Notes under the pieces: model-generated | Database searches by the model: none | The model's input: the letters and a program-made list of their open reading frames with translations, nothing else | Told to the model about the DNA's origin: nothing | NCBI RefSeq assembly: GCF_019400745.1 | Contig: NZ_WJIB01000001.1 | Span: 372,001 to 436,000, forward strand | Length of the DNA stretch: 64,000 nucleotides | DNA from: Cohnella sp. CFH 77786 | GTDB lineage: Bacteria > Bacillota > Bacilli > Paenibacillales > Paenibacillaceae | Reading direction: 5' to 3' | In this document: in pieces, positions 34,509-43,151 of the stretch | How the letters are laid out: every line of letters begins with the position of its first letter | How positions within the stretch are numbered: position 1 is the first letter of the stretch | Translations under genes and position numbers: made by a program

Positions 34509-37020
34509 GACGCCCCGGGACCGGCTCGATCGTAAGCGCATCGCTGACGAGATACGGGCTGTCGACTTCGAATACGAGCTGCTGGGGAACCGCATTGACC
34601 AGCTTCAGCGGAACGACCGCGCGCCCATCCGGACCGAAGGCGATCTCGACCGTCGTGGCCTCACCCTTGAGCTGCTCTCCAGCGAACTTGCCCGCCGTGC
34701 CGTTTCCGTTTTCGTTTCCATGCGTCGCATAGCCTCGGATCGTCACCTTTTTGGTGCCTTGGAAAACGTAATCCGTCGCCGGATAATCCGGCTTGGCGAA
34801 TCGGAGCGTGAGCTGGATCTCCTCTCCGAGCCCCGGATTCGTCTTCTCCGCGGAAGACTGCAAGGTTACGTTGCCGGTCCTGCGATGGGAAAGCAGCCAA
34901 GCCATGTATTCCCGTACCGAATAGAACTTCGTATCCCACTGGCTGTGCCCGACGCCCGGGACGACCGTGAGCAGCGCGTTCCCGCCCGCCCCGTTAACCG
35001 CATTGACCGCGGCCTGGCTGCCCCAGGAAAGCGCGATGACGTTGTCGTCGCTCCCGTGCAAGGCGCGGATCGGGATTTGAGCCAGCTTGTCCAGCTTGCC
35101 CGGACTCATGTCGCTAAGCCCGCCCGCGATCGGCATCAAGGCGGCGTACTGCGCGGCGAAATGGCCTCCCCAATTCCATGTAATGTAGCCGCCTGCCGAC
35201 AATCCCGTCATGTACCAGCGCTGCGGGTCGACGTTGAACTCTTCGGCCACCCGCTGGGCCTGCTCGTTCCAGAACTTGGCTTCTTCCGGTGAATTCCCGC
35301 CCCGCTGCGGCATGTAGATAATCGCCTGCTGAAGCTCGGGCGTATTGCCGATGGCCGGCCCGATTCCCACCTCCGTCTGCTTGACCCCGTCCGTTCCCGT
35401 CTCCCCCGCTCCGTGATGGAAGACGATCATCGGCCACGAGACGCTCGGGTCGTAGTTTGCCGGAATGTAGAGGGCGTATTTTCGTTCCGTATTCTGATAG
35501 ATGACCGTTCGGGTTACGAATTCAACATGGGTCCTTTCCAGCGCTCCGGCGTCGTACCCTGCCCCCGAGGGCCGCTTCACGCCACTGTAATCCTTCATGA
35601 CCAAATCGCTCCATGGCTGGCCGGACAGTTCCAAACCGGTGTCGATCGCCGGAGAACCCTTCTGCAGGCCGTAATTTCCGTTCTGCGGATCGACGAAACG
35701 GACCGCCGCGAGATTGTTCGTCGTATAGTTGTGACTGTAAGTCAAATCGGTGTCGGGGTATCTTAGCCGGATGTATTCTTGGCCTGAAGTCCCGGCCGCG
35801 CCTTCCCGGACGATCAGATTGTTGTAAGCCGTATTGCCGGCATTCTTAGGGGCTTGGTTCCAGAAATAAATGCCGGTCAAGCCGGAATTCACGATCGTAT
35901 TGTGCATGATGTGAATCGGACTGCCGTCGAACACCGGATCGTTCGGGTTCGTGAAGCCGGTCTCCGACAAGCTGATGATGCCGGCGTCCTCGGACCGGAC
36001 GATCACGTTGTTGAAGATGCGGGCATCTCCGCGCCCCTTGTAATGCACGCCCGCTCCCGTCCCGTTCACGATCGTGTTGTCGTAGAAATCTCCCGCCGTT
36101 CCCGGATTGATCTCCAGTCCGTTCATATGAAATTGCTGGCGAGCCAGGCCGTAATTTTCGATCCGGTTGCCGTACACCTTCACGCCTTTGGTCGCCGCGG
36201 AGATTTGCAAGCCGTCCAGCTTCGTATCTTTGATCACGTTGTCGTACACTTCAAGACCTTCCAGCGCATGCGGCCACAGCTTGCCGCAGCTTTGCTGGTA
36301 TCCCTGCGCATAAGCGAAGTGGCCGATATACATGCCTTCGCCGGAGGTGTCATGCACGTAATTGCCGCGAACGACCGTATTCCTCTGCACGAAACCAGGC
36401 TGAATGTCTGCCGTCGGGCGCTGCGTCGTATTCGGCGCGCTGCAGGTGGGATCCGTCTTCAGCATCAGCCCGGCGAATCCGGCTCCGAACACCTCCACGT
36501 TCTCTACGGTGTAGTCAGTGCTGTTCGAAGTCACCATGAGCGCGGAAGCGCCGCCGTTGCCTCCCGTGCTTAAGCGGAACCCGTACCTCGCGCCGCCGTC
36601 CCCCGTACCCGTCAGAACGAAATGGGAGGAGAACGTGATTTTCAATGCGTATAAGCCGTTATACGCGCTGTTGCCGGGATCGGTCTTGATTTCCACAACC
36701 CCGCCATGATTGATGAACGTAATCGGCGCATCCTGCGTCCCGTTGAACTTGGTCAAGTGCAGGATTTCGGGACGGACGCCGGCTTCGATGCATACCGTAT
36801 CTCCCGGCTGAACGCCCATTTCCTCGCCGTTCCACAGTCTCTGGGCATTGGAGGCAATCGTGGCGTCGCATGCGATCTCGACCGAGCCCGGCCCGGTACC
36901 GGGTCCGATACCGTCCGCATTCGCCCGGGAAATAGGTTCCCCGATTCCGAATGCGCTTGCAGCGAGCCATATAACCAGTACGCCGATGACTGTCCTTTTC
37001 CATCCCCTACGTTTACCCAT
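34498..37020 (-). CDS. Secreted beta-helix/esterase fusion with C-terminal Ig-like domain
   Basis: About 840 residues. Signal peptide (TVIGVLVIWLAASAFGIG ending SRANA). Next a right-handed parallel beta-helix of about 450 residues with repeated VYDN, VYGN, FYDN and FNNV rungs. Then a polyhydroxybutyrate-depolymerase/feruloyl-esterase-like alpha/beta hydrolase with oxyanion region FHHGAGETG, nucleophile GLSAGG (Ser near 608), acid HGSDDN and base GVGHSQWD. Last comes an Ig-like domain of about 100 residues. Predicted to bind or cleave a polysaccharide and remove esters outside the cell. ATG at 37020 is chosen with AGGAG 10 nt upstream; upstream ATGs lack a ribosome-binding site. The helix is clearly homologous to that of the next gene. 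A lyase activity of the helix is possible but no catalytic residues could be assigned. Confidence 0.85.
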   Translation of the reverse strand: MGKRRGWKRTVIGVLVIWLAASAFGIGEPISRANADGIGPGTGPGSVEIACDATIASNAQRLWNGEEMGVQPGDTVCIEAGVRPEILHLTKFNGTQDAPITFINHGGVVEIKTDPGNSAYNGLYALKITFSSHFVLTGTGDGGARYGFRLSTGGNGGASALMVTSNSTDYTVENVEVFGAGFAGLMLKTDPTCSAPNTTQRPTADIQPGFVQRNTVVRGNYVHDTSGEGMYIGHFAYAQGYQQSCGKLWPHALEGLEVYDNVIKDTKLDGLQISAATKGVKVYGNRIENYGLARQQFHMNGLEINPGTAGDFYDNTIVNGTGAGVHYKGRGDARIFNNVIVRSEDAGIISLSETGFTNPNDPVFDGSPIHIMHNTIVNSGLTGIYFWNQAPKNAGNTAYNNLIVREGAAGTSGQEYIRLRYPDTDLTYSHNYTTNNLAAVRFVDPQNGNYGLQKGSPAIDTGLELSGQPWSDLVMKDYSGVKRPSGAGYDAGALERTHVEFVTRTVIYQNTERKYALYIPANYDPSVSWPMIVFHHGAGETGTDGVKQTEVGIGPAIGNTPELQQAIIYMPQRGGNSPEEAKFWNEQAQRVAEEFNVDPQRWYMTGLSAGGYITWNWGGHFAAQYAALMPIAGGLSDMSPGKLDKLAQIPIRALHGSDDNVIALSWGSQAAVNAVNGAGGNALLTVVPGVGHSQWDTKFYSVREYMAWLLSHRRTGNVTLQSSAEKTNPGLGEEIQLTLRFAKPDYPATDYVFQGTKKVTIRGYATHGNENGNGTAGKFAGEQLKGEATTVEIAFGPDGRAVVPLKLVNAVPQQLVFEVDSPYLVSDALTIEPVPGRQTR

Positions 37021-37083
37021 CTCACCCATTTCTCCTCTCATCGAAATCTGATCTGATCGTATCCATTCTGCCTGTCCCAGTCG

Positions 37084-40000
37084 TTAATGCGACTCGAACG
37101 CGCCAACGTCGAATCCCAGCCCCTGCGGGCGGCTGACGCCGTCGAAATCGAACGTGGCCCCTTGGCCGGATAGATCCGTGCCTGGATCGACGGCCGGCGA
37201 GCCGGACTGCAGCCGGTAGTTGCCGCCGGCCGCATCGACGAATTGCGGCGTCGCGAGCGAGGAGTACGTCAGATTGTCGTCGGAATTCCAGGTTCCGGTG
37301 CCGTCGTACCGGATATAGGTGCTGCTGCCCAGGCTCGTATCGACGATCAGATTGTTGTACACGCTGCCGGGTCCCGCGAGCTGATTTCTGACCTCAATAC
37401 CGTCACCGCCCGAATTGATGATGGTATTGTTCCAGAAATGCATCCCGTCCGTCGTATTGTTCGGGTCGCCGGGCCTGAGCTGATCTTGGCTGAAGATGCC
37501 GTCGCCGCCCGCGTCGACGACGATATTGTTGAAAATCTGCGTTCCCGGCAAACCTTGGTTGTGAATGCCGATGCCGGTTCCTTGTTTGACGAGGTTGTTG
37601 TAGAACTTGCCTCTCGTGCCGGGATTGATTTCGATAGCTTTATCCTGGTACGTCACATTGTTCAACCCATACCTTAAAACTTGGTTGTCGTAAACTTCGA
37701 CGTCATCCGTCGCGGATCCGATCTGAATGCCTTCCCTCCCCGAGTCCGTGACCAAATTGTCGTAGATGCGCACGCCTTCCAGCGTATGCGGGTAAATCGT
37801 GTCGTTGCCCCCGACGCCATCGCAATTAAAGCGGGTGTCCCCCAAATAATAAGACATCCCCGCGTAGATCCCCTCGCCGCCTACGTCGTGAATGTAATTG
37901 TGATGGACTCTCGTATCGTACTGGGTGAAGTGGCCCTGCTGCGTCGCGACATCGCAAGTCGTCTCGGTCTTAAGAAGAAAACCGGCGAATCCGCCGCTCG
38001 TCGCGGACGCTTCGATATGATCGAGCTCATAGTTCGTGCTGAAGCTGCCCACGACGACCGCGGATTCCCCGTTCGTGTGGGAATTGACCTTAATTCCGTA
38101 CGTGTATGCAGGGTCCCCTGTTCCCGTCACGCGGAAATATTTGGAATTTAAGAAAATGAGAGCATGTTTGCTATGATTGATTTCCACTTTACCGCCGTAA
38201 TTGATGAACGTGATCGGCCGCGCCGCCGTGCCCTCGAAATCGGTGAATTTCAGCCTTCCGCGCTGCCCGGCCGCGATGCACACCGTATCGCCGGGTTGGG
38301 CGTTCAGCGTGTCGCCATCGTAATCGGTCGCGGCGTTTAACGGAATCGTGATGTCGCATTGGATGACCGCCGGCGTTGCCGCGCTGGCCGCGCTGCTGTC
38401 AGCCGAAATATTGCCGGCCGCGTCGTAAGCCTGAACCTTGTACGCGTATGCGGTCGAAGGGCTTAAGCCGGTATCGCTGTAGGAGGTCGTGGTCGTCGTC
38501 GCGATCTGCGCATTGTTGCGGAATACCTTGTAACCGGTCACGCCTACGTTGTCGGTTGAAGCTGTCCAGGTCAAGTTGATCGCGCTGCTGGAAACGGCCG
38601 TCGCCGACAGATTGGCCGGCGCCGTCGGCGCCTGCGCATCGATGGCTTCCACGAGCACATTGTCGTATTTGGCGCTGCCGAAGTACGTTCGCAGCCCGAT
38701 TTTGCCCGCAGCGAGGGGCGTTGCGGACGTATCCGTGGCCGTGCCCCGAAATTGTCCGTCGATATACACCTGGATTCGGTTTCCGACGAACTTCATCATC
38801 AAGCGGTTATAGTTGGACGTGTTTGTCGCATACGTTCCCCTTGCAAGCTCCGTCCAGGCGTTCTGATCGTTCTTGAACACCGCCCAGTAGGTTCCGTCGA
38901 CGTGGAGCTGGTAATATCGATTGTTCGCGGCCATCCTCCCCACTATCGCGGCCTCGCTGCCCGAGGTTCTCTTCACGTCCGCGGAAACCTGATAATCCGT
39001 CCAAGCCGCTTGCCCGGCCGAGACGACATGCTGTCCCGTTGCGCTCGATTGGGAATAGACGTGGCCTGCCCCTTCCGCTGCGACCGACCAATCCGAGGCC
39101 GTTCCCGCGACCGACGTCCATTGCCCCGCTCCGTTCTCGAAATCGTCGCCGAACTGCGGCGGCGTACTGGCGGTCAACGTCGTGGCGCTCGCTTGCGCGC
39201 TTGCCGCGGACAGATTGTTCGCCGCGTCATAAGCCTTTACGGTGTAGGTATACGCTGTCGAAGCGCTTAGATTGGTATGACTGAAAGACGTGGTTGTCGT
39301 GGTGCCGACCTCCGTGCCGGATCCGTTATAGACGCGGTAGCCGGTGACCCCAACGTTGTCGGCCGATGCCGTCCAGCTCAGATCGATCTGACTGCTGGAA
39401 ACCGCCGTCGCCATTAAGTTGGCCGGGGCGTTCGGCGCCGTGATATCGATGGGACCGTTCAACGTTTGGGAGAGCAGCCAGTTCCACAGGTCCGGATTGT
39501 GGTAAGCCTCGTACCAGCCGCCATGCGCGGTACTGTCATACAACGTAATCGAAGGATGTTTGCTGCCCGGATGAACGACGCCGTCGCTCCACACCCAGCC
39601 GTTCGCCGCGTCGAATCGGGCCGTTCGGGTCATGTCCGTGTCATTCCAATTGCCGGGCGGAACATATCCCGGATCGTTGATTTTCGGATGCGTCGCCAGA
39701 AGGTTGGTCGGAGAGGTGCCCAAGATATCGCCCGCAATATCGTTGACCCAATTGATCGAGCGGTTGGCGTTGATCGAGCGGTCCCCCCAGTTATGGAACG
39801 CCCATGTCGGCACTCCGCTGATATTGCCGCTTGGGGTCGTCTCGTTGCCCGCGATGGGGACGATGCCCGCGAGCTTCTGGGGATACGCCGCCGCATACCG
39901 CCATACGCCTCCGCCGCCCATGCTCAGTCCGGTCAAGTACACCCGATCCGGGTCCACCTGGTAATGGCTCTTGACGAATTCGACAACGGTATCGACTTTC

Positions 40001-40398
40001 GTCGGATTGAAATAATTATCGGTTCCGCTGACCTGCGGGGAGATGACGACGAAAGGATAGTCCTCTCCGTCGTTGATGTATTTCGGAAGACCGTCTTCCA
40101 GCAGCTTCGACAACCCGGTTCCGTCGTCTTTCTGGCCAAAACCGTGCAGGAAAATCACAACCGGCCATTCTACGTTCGGATCGTCGCCGTAACCTTCCGG
40201 CAAATATTCGTAGTACGCATAGGCGGTCGTATTCGTCCCTCCTTTGGGGATCGGCGTATGCGTGCTCGGACTTGCCGCGTGGGCGGAGAAGGAAGGATAA
40301 CCCGTAAACAACAGCAACAGCACCAGTGCCAGCAAAAAGGCATTCCTTTGTATCGTCTTGTTCTCCCCTCGTTTCGATGCAACTGCAGAATCAAACAT
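37084..40398 (-). CDS. Secreted esterase-FN3-LamG-like-FN3-beta-helix protein
   Basis: About 1104 residues. Signal peptide (AFLLALVLLLLFTGY, cleavage after SAHA). An N-terminal alpha/beta esterase has FLHGFGQKDDG, nucleophile GLSMGG (Ser near 159) and His in DSTAHGGW. Then come a fibronectin type III domain, a LamG/concanavalin-like domain of about 170 residues (DDFENGAGQW to YFGSAKYDNVLVE), a second FN3 nearly identical at NVGVTGY, and a C-terminal beta-helix of about 420 residues paralogous to that of the neighbouring gene. Catalytic and helix modules are in the reverse order of that neighbour. ATG at 40398 is favoured with GGAGGAGG 11 nt upstream. A cre-like site and a shared operator-like element lie upstream, so regulation by carbon status and by an AraC-type activator is likely. 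Confidence 0.87.
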   Translation of the reverse strand: MFDSAVASKRGENKTIQRNAFLLALVLLLLFTGYPSFSAHAASPSTHTPIPKGGTNTTAYAYYEYLPEGYGDDPNVEWPVVIFLHGFGQKDDGTGLSKLLEDGLPKYINDGEDYPFVVISPQVSGTDNYFNPTKVDTVVEFVKSHYQVDPDRVYLTGLSMGGGGVWRYAAAYPQKLAGIVPIAGNETTPSGNISGVPTWAFHNWGDRSINANRSINWVNDIAGDILGTSPTNLLATHPKINDPGYVPPGNWNDTDMTRTARFDAANGWVWSDGVVHPGSKHPSITLYDSTAHGGWYEAYHNPDLWNWLLSQTLNGPIDITAPNAPANLMATAVSSSQIDLSWTASADNVGVTGYRVYNGSGTEVGTTTTTSFSHTNLSASTAYTYTVKAYDAANNLSAASAQASATTLTASTPPQFGDDFENGAGQWTSVAGTASDWSVAAEGAGHVYSQSSATGQHVVSAGQAAWTDYQVSADVKRTSGSEAAIVGRMAANNRYYQLHVDGTYWAVFKNDQNAWTELARGTYATNTSNYNRLMMKFVGNRIQVYIDGQFRGTATDTSATPLAAGKIGLRTYFGSAKYDNVLVEAIDAQAPTAPANLSATAVSSSAINLTWTASTDNVGVTGYKVFRNNAQIATTTTTSYSDTGLSPSTAYAYKVQAYDAAGNISADSSAASAATPAVIQCDITIPLNAATDYDGDTLNAQPGDTVCIAAGQRGRLKFTDFEGTAARPITFINYGGKVEINHSKHALIFLNSKYFRVTGTGDPAYTYGIKVNSHTNGESAVVVGSFSTNYELDHIEASATSGGFAGFLLKTETTCDVATQQGHFTQYDTRVHHNYIHDVGGEGIYAGMSYYLGDTRFNCDGVGGNDTIYPHTLEGVRIYDNLVTDSGREGIQIGSATDDVEVYDNQVLRYGLNNVTYQDKAIEINPGTRGKFYNNLVKQGTGIGIHNQGLPGTQIFNNIVVDAGGDGIFSQDQLRPGDPNNTTDGMHFWNNTIINSGGDGIEVRNQLAGPGSVYNNLIVDTSLGSSTYIRYDGTGTWNSDDNLTYSSLATPQFVDAAGGNYRLQSGSPAVDPGTDLSGQGATFDFDGVSRPQGLGFDVGAFESH

Positions 40399-40424
40399 AA
40401 ATGTTTCAGCCTCCTCCATATGAT

Positions 40425-40438
40425 TGGAAACGCTTTCA
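40425..40438. promoter_or_regulatory. CcpA cre-like site
   Basis: TGGAAACGCTTTCA (TGAAAGCGTTTCCA on the coding strand) matches the catabolite-responsive element consensus TGAAARCGYTTWCA at 13 of 14 positions. It lies 27-40 bp upstream of the proposed start of the large esterase gene, just downstream of a TATAAT (minus strand, 40455-40450 region), a position suited to a transcription roadblock. Confidence 0.7.
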
Positions 40439-40480
40439 TATCTCATTGCTAATTATAAACGTCTCCTTGGCTATAATCTC

Positions 40481-40521
40481 TGAGGGAATATATCAAAATG
40501 AATCGGCATATTACCGACTTT
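40481..40521 (-). promoter_or_regulatory. Shared operator-like element, copy 2 (large esterase gene)
   Basis: Second copy of the 41-bp element at 34468-34508. On the coding strand GGTAATATGCC and GATATATTCCC begin 21 bp apart. It lies about 83 bp upstream of the start at 40398 and just upstream of a possible promoter (TATAAT with a poor -35), where an AraC-type activator would bind. Confidence 0.65.
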
Positions 40522-40895
40522 AACCGCTCGTCAGGCCTAATTCTTCAACCCTTTTCAACCGCCGGTCCTCAAGCAAATCCCTGCTTCCGGTCGGCGGAAC
40601 TGCGACCGTGCATTCCATGTATCATAACCACCGGCTTTGACGGCGGGTCCATCAGCGCTATATGGGCATTTTGCAAGCATGCACCTATAAAGCGAACTGT
40701 AAAGTCTGCCAACCGCGTGTTGCCACGGGCTAGCCCATGAGAAGGGACTAGTTGCACGCTCTTTTTCACCGACTCACGCGTCACGGGGCCATCTGTTCCT
40801 TCTTCGTGAGTCATTCAGACTTGAGCAACTGGATATGCTTGCTCTGCGCCAGAATAGACGGTTTTCCGTATCCGCGCTACAAGTCTCCGCTCTGC
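40522..40895. other. Non-coding stretch upstream of the island
   Basis: No gene is recognised. An 81-codon minus-strand frame (40569-40814) has no family resemblance I know and no ribosome-binding site. GACTCACG (40771-40778) and CGTGAGTC (40805-40812) form an 8-bp inverted repeat. Confidence 0.5.
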
Positions 40896-41030
40896 TTAAT
40901 TCTGAGGGATTACTCGCAATTTTCGTGCATCCCGCTTTCCTAAGTTAAATTCTGTAGTATTACTCGAAATTTTCGTGCATCCCCGCTTTCCTTAGTCAAA
41001 TTCTGTAGTAGAACTCGAAATTTTCGGATA
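40896..41030. repeat. Degenerate 50/51-bp tandem repeat, about 2.7 copies
   Basis: TTCTG...ACTCG.AATTTTCG starts at 40900, 40950 and 41001. Units share AATTTTCGTGCATCCC, GCTTTCCT and AAATTCTGTAGTA. The sequence is unrelated to the neighbouring 51-bp family but has the same period. Confidence 0.75.
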
Positions 41031-41132
41031 TCTCTACGCTGCCGGGTAGCCTCTTAAGTTTATGAAATGACCCCTCATAGCGATAAGCAGTTCCCGAAAC
41101 CCCGGTCGAACTGGGGAGTTTCAAATGTAAAA

Positions 41133-41920
41133 GACCGCTTGCGCGGTCCTGCTTTCTCAAACATACCTACAGCACACCTAAGGATTTCGCAGAAATAACG
41201 TCTCCGGAAGTCACTACAGCGCTCCGAGTCGGGGGTTTCGCAGAAATAACATCTCCGGAGGTCACTACAGTGCTCGTAGTCGGGGATTTCGCCGAAATAA
41301 CGTCTCCGGAAGTCACTACAGCATTCGAGTTGGGGATTTCGCAGAAATAACGTCTCCGGAAGTCACTCAGTTCTCGTAGTCGGGGATTTCGCAGAAATAA
41401 CGTCTCCGGAAGTCACTACAGCGCTCCCAGTCGGGGATTTCGCAGAAATAACGCCTCCGGAAGTCACTACAGCGCTCCGAGTCGGGGATTTCGCAGAAAT
41501 AACGTCTCCGGAAGTCACTACAGCGCTCCCAGTCGGGGATTTCGCAGAAATAACGTCTCCGGAAGTCACTACAGCGCTTCCAGTCGGGGATTTCGCAGAA
41601 ATAACGTCTCCGGAAGTCACTACAGCGCTCCCAGTCGGGGATTTCGCAGAAATAACGTCTCCAGGAGTCACTACAGCGCTTCGAGTCGGGGATTTCGCAG
41701 AAATAACGTCTCCGGGAGTCACTACAGCGCTTCGAGTCGGGGATTTCGCAGAAATAACGTCTCCGGAAGTCACTACAGTGCTCGTAGCTCCGCAAGACCA
41801 ACCTATAAGTCGCAAACTCCGCTTCCCAAGGCGAGCAGAACATGAAACGGGAGCGCCAGAATCGTAAACGGATCCCCTCTCACTTCCACCATACCACTCC
41901 CTGGAAACTTATAAACTCTA
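41133..41920. repeat. Composite direct repeat B, right border of the carbohydrate island
   Basis: Same parts and orientation as 13478-13753: perfect hairpin GACCGC-TTGC-GCGGTC with CTGCTTTCTCAA, a 51-bp array (12 copies instead of two), then the flank with CTCCGCAAGACCAA, GAGCAGAACATGAAACGGG, GAGCGCCAGAA, CGTAAACGGATCCCCTC and GGAAACTTATAAACTC. It ends a few bases before the ftsZ terminator. Confidence 0.92.
41180..41789. repeat. 51-bp tandem array, 12 units
   Basis: TTTCGCAG or a close variant recurs at 41185, 41236, 41287, 41337, 41387, 41438, 41489, 41540, 41591, 41642, 41693 and 41744, so the period is 51 bp with two 50-bp steps. The core is GGGGATTTCGCAGAAATAAC followed by GTCTCCGGAAGTCACTACAG; the last ten bases vary. 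Each unit can fold as GGGGATTTC against GAAA plus TCTCC. Because 51 is a multiple of three, spurious long open frames run through it. Confidence 0.95.
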
Positions 41921-41925
41921 GAAGT

Positions 41926-41955
41926 CAAAAAAAAAGACGGCCGTATGGCCGTCTC
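41926..41955 (-). terminator. Terminator after ftsZ
   Basis: On the minus strand AGACGGCC (41954-41947) pairs perfectly with GGCCGTCT (41942-41935) around a 4-nt loop and is followed by at least eight T residues. It closes the dcw cluster and isolates the island from it. Confidence 0.93.
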
Positions 41956-41981
41956 AAAGGACCTGCTCGATGTAAATACCG

Positions 41982-43103
41982 TTACCGGTCGCGCGGGCGG
42001 TTCCGGAGGAACGCCGGGATGTCGAGCTGGTCGCTCGAAAGGTTCTGGCTGCCGAACGGACGGAGATTGCTTGCCGGACGAACGTCCGAACCCGAGGAAA
42101 CCTGCGGGGCTTCCGCCGGCATCGGAGATGACGGACGGCGGGTCGGTCCTTTATGTTCGAAGCCGGTGGCAATCACCGTTACTTTGATATCTTCTTTCAT
42201 CGAGTCGTCGATGCTGGCGCCGAAAATCATGTTGACTTCGGGATCGCAGGCCGCAATGACGATTTCGGCCGCTTCGTTGACCTCGTACAGCGACAGGTTG
42301 GAGCCGCCGGTGATGTTCATGATGACGCCGCGAGCTCCGTCGATTGACGTTTCGAGCAGCGGGCTCATGATCGCCTTGCGGGCCGCTTCCGTCGCGCGGT
42401 TCTCGCCGTTCGCGGTTCCAATGCCCATCAAAGCGGAGCCCCGTTCGGTCATGATCGTCTTCACGTCGGCGAAGTCCAGGTTGATCAGTCCGGGCACGGC
42501 GATCAAGTCGGAAATGCCCTGAACAGCCTGCATAAGCACGTTGTCCGCGATGCGGAACGCTTCGGTCATCGGCGTCTTCTTATCGACGATCTCGAGAAGG
42601 CGGTCGTTCGGGATCACGATGAGCGTATCGACTTTTTCCTTCAACGCTTCGATGCCGAGTTCGGCATGCTGCGAACGCCTCCGGCCCTCGAACGTGAAGG
42701 GGCGCGTGACGACGCCGACCGTCAGGGCTCCGCTTTCCTTGGCCAATTCCGCAATGACCGGAGCGGCGCCGGTTCCGGTGCCGCCGCCCATACCAGCGGT
42801 AACGAATACCATGTCCGATCCGCGCATCGTATTCTGGATAAACTCCCGGGATTCTTCAGCCGCCTTCTTGCCGACTTCCGGGTTGGCTCCCGCGCCGAGA
42901 CCCCGGGTGAGCTTGTCCCCGATTTGCAGCTTCTGCTCGGACTTCGTGAGCTGCAGCGCCTGCGCGTCCGTATTCACGGTGATGAAGTCGACGCCCTTGA
43001 CGCCGTTCTCGATCATCCGGTTCACCGCGTTGCTGCCGCCGCCTCCGACACCGATGACCTTGATTTTCGCGAGCGGTTCCATTTCAAAATCGAACTCCAA
43101 CAT
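41982..43103 (-). CDS. ftsZ: Cell-division GTPase FtsZ
   Basis: Tubulin-like GTPase that polymerises into the Z-ring. The 373-residue protein has [17 protein letters not shown], the tubulin signature [13 protein letters not shown], the T7-loop [11 protein letters not shown], a variable linker and the C-terminal peptide [14 protein letters not shown] that binds FtsA and SepF. Full length, no anomalies. It follows ftsA by 48 nt and ends before a strong terminator. Confidence 0.98.
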   Translation of the reverse strand: MLEFDFEMEPLAKIKVIGVGGGGSNAVNRMIENGVKGVDFITVNTDAQALQLTKSEQKLQIGDKLTRGLGAGANPEVGKKAAEESREFIQNTMRGSDMVFVTAGMGGGTGTGAAPVIAELAKESGALTVGVVTRPFTFEGRRRSQHAELGIEALKEKVDTLIVIPNDRLLEIVDKKTPMTEAFRIADNVLMQAVQGISDLIAVPGLINLDFADVKTIMTERGSALMGIGTANGENRATEAARKAIMSPLLETSIDGARGVIMNITGGSNLSLYEVNEAAEIVIAACDPEVNMIFGASIDDSMKEDIKVTVIATGFEHKGPTRRPSSPMPAEAPQVSSGSDVRPASNLRPFGSQNLSSDQLDIPAFLRNRPRDR

Positions 43104-43151
43104 GTTCCCTAACTCCTCCTCGCTTCGCTTGGACCTTCCGTAAGCGGCGGC

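Noticed and set aside
40569..40814. 81-codon minus-strand frame upstream of the island
   Set aside because: No ribosome-binding site and no recognisable domain; could be a decayed fragment but cannot be supported.
13754..41132. Prophage, integrative element or transposon
   Set aside because: No integrase, transposase, relaxase, phage structural gene, tRNA target or terminal inverted repeats were seen; only the composite direct repeats mark the borders.
41180..41789. CRISPR array
   Set aside because: Units are directly abutting and alike throughout, with only about ten variable bases instead of unique spacers, and there are no cas genes nearby.
41363..41843. Open frames of 150-158 codons with repeated SGDVISAKSPT or RRYFCEIPD translations
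   Set aside because: They arise because the 51-bp units are a multiple of three and lack stops in two frames. No ribosome-binding site, no signal or fold, and both frames are equally open.
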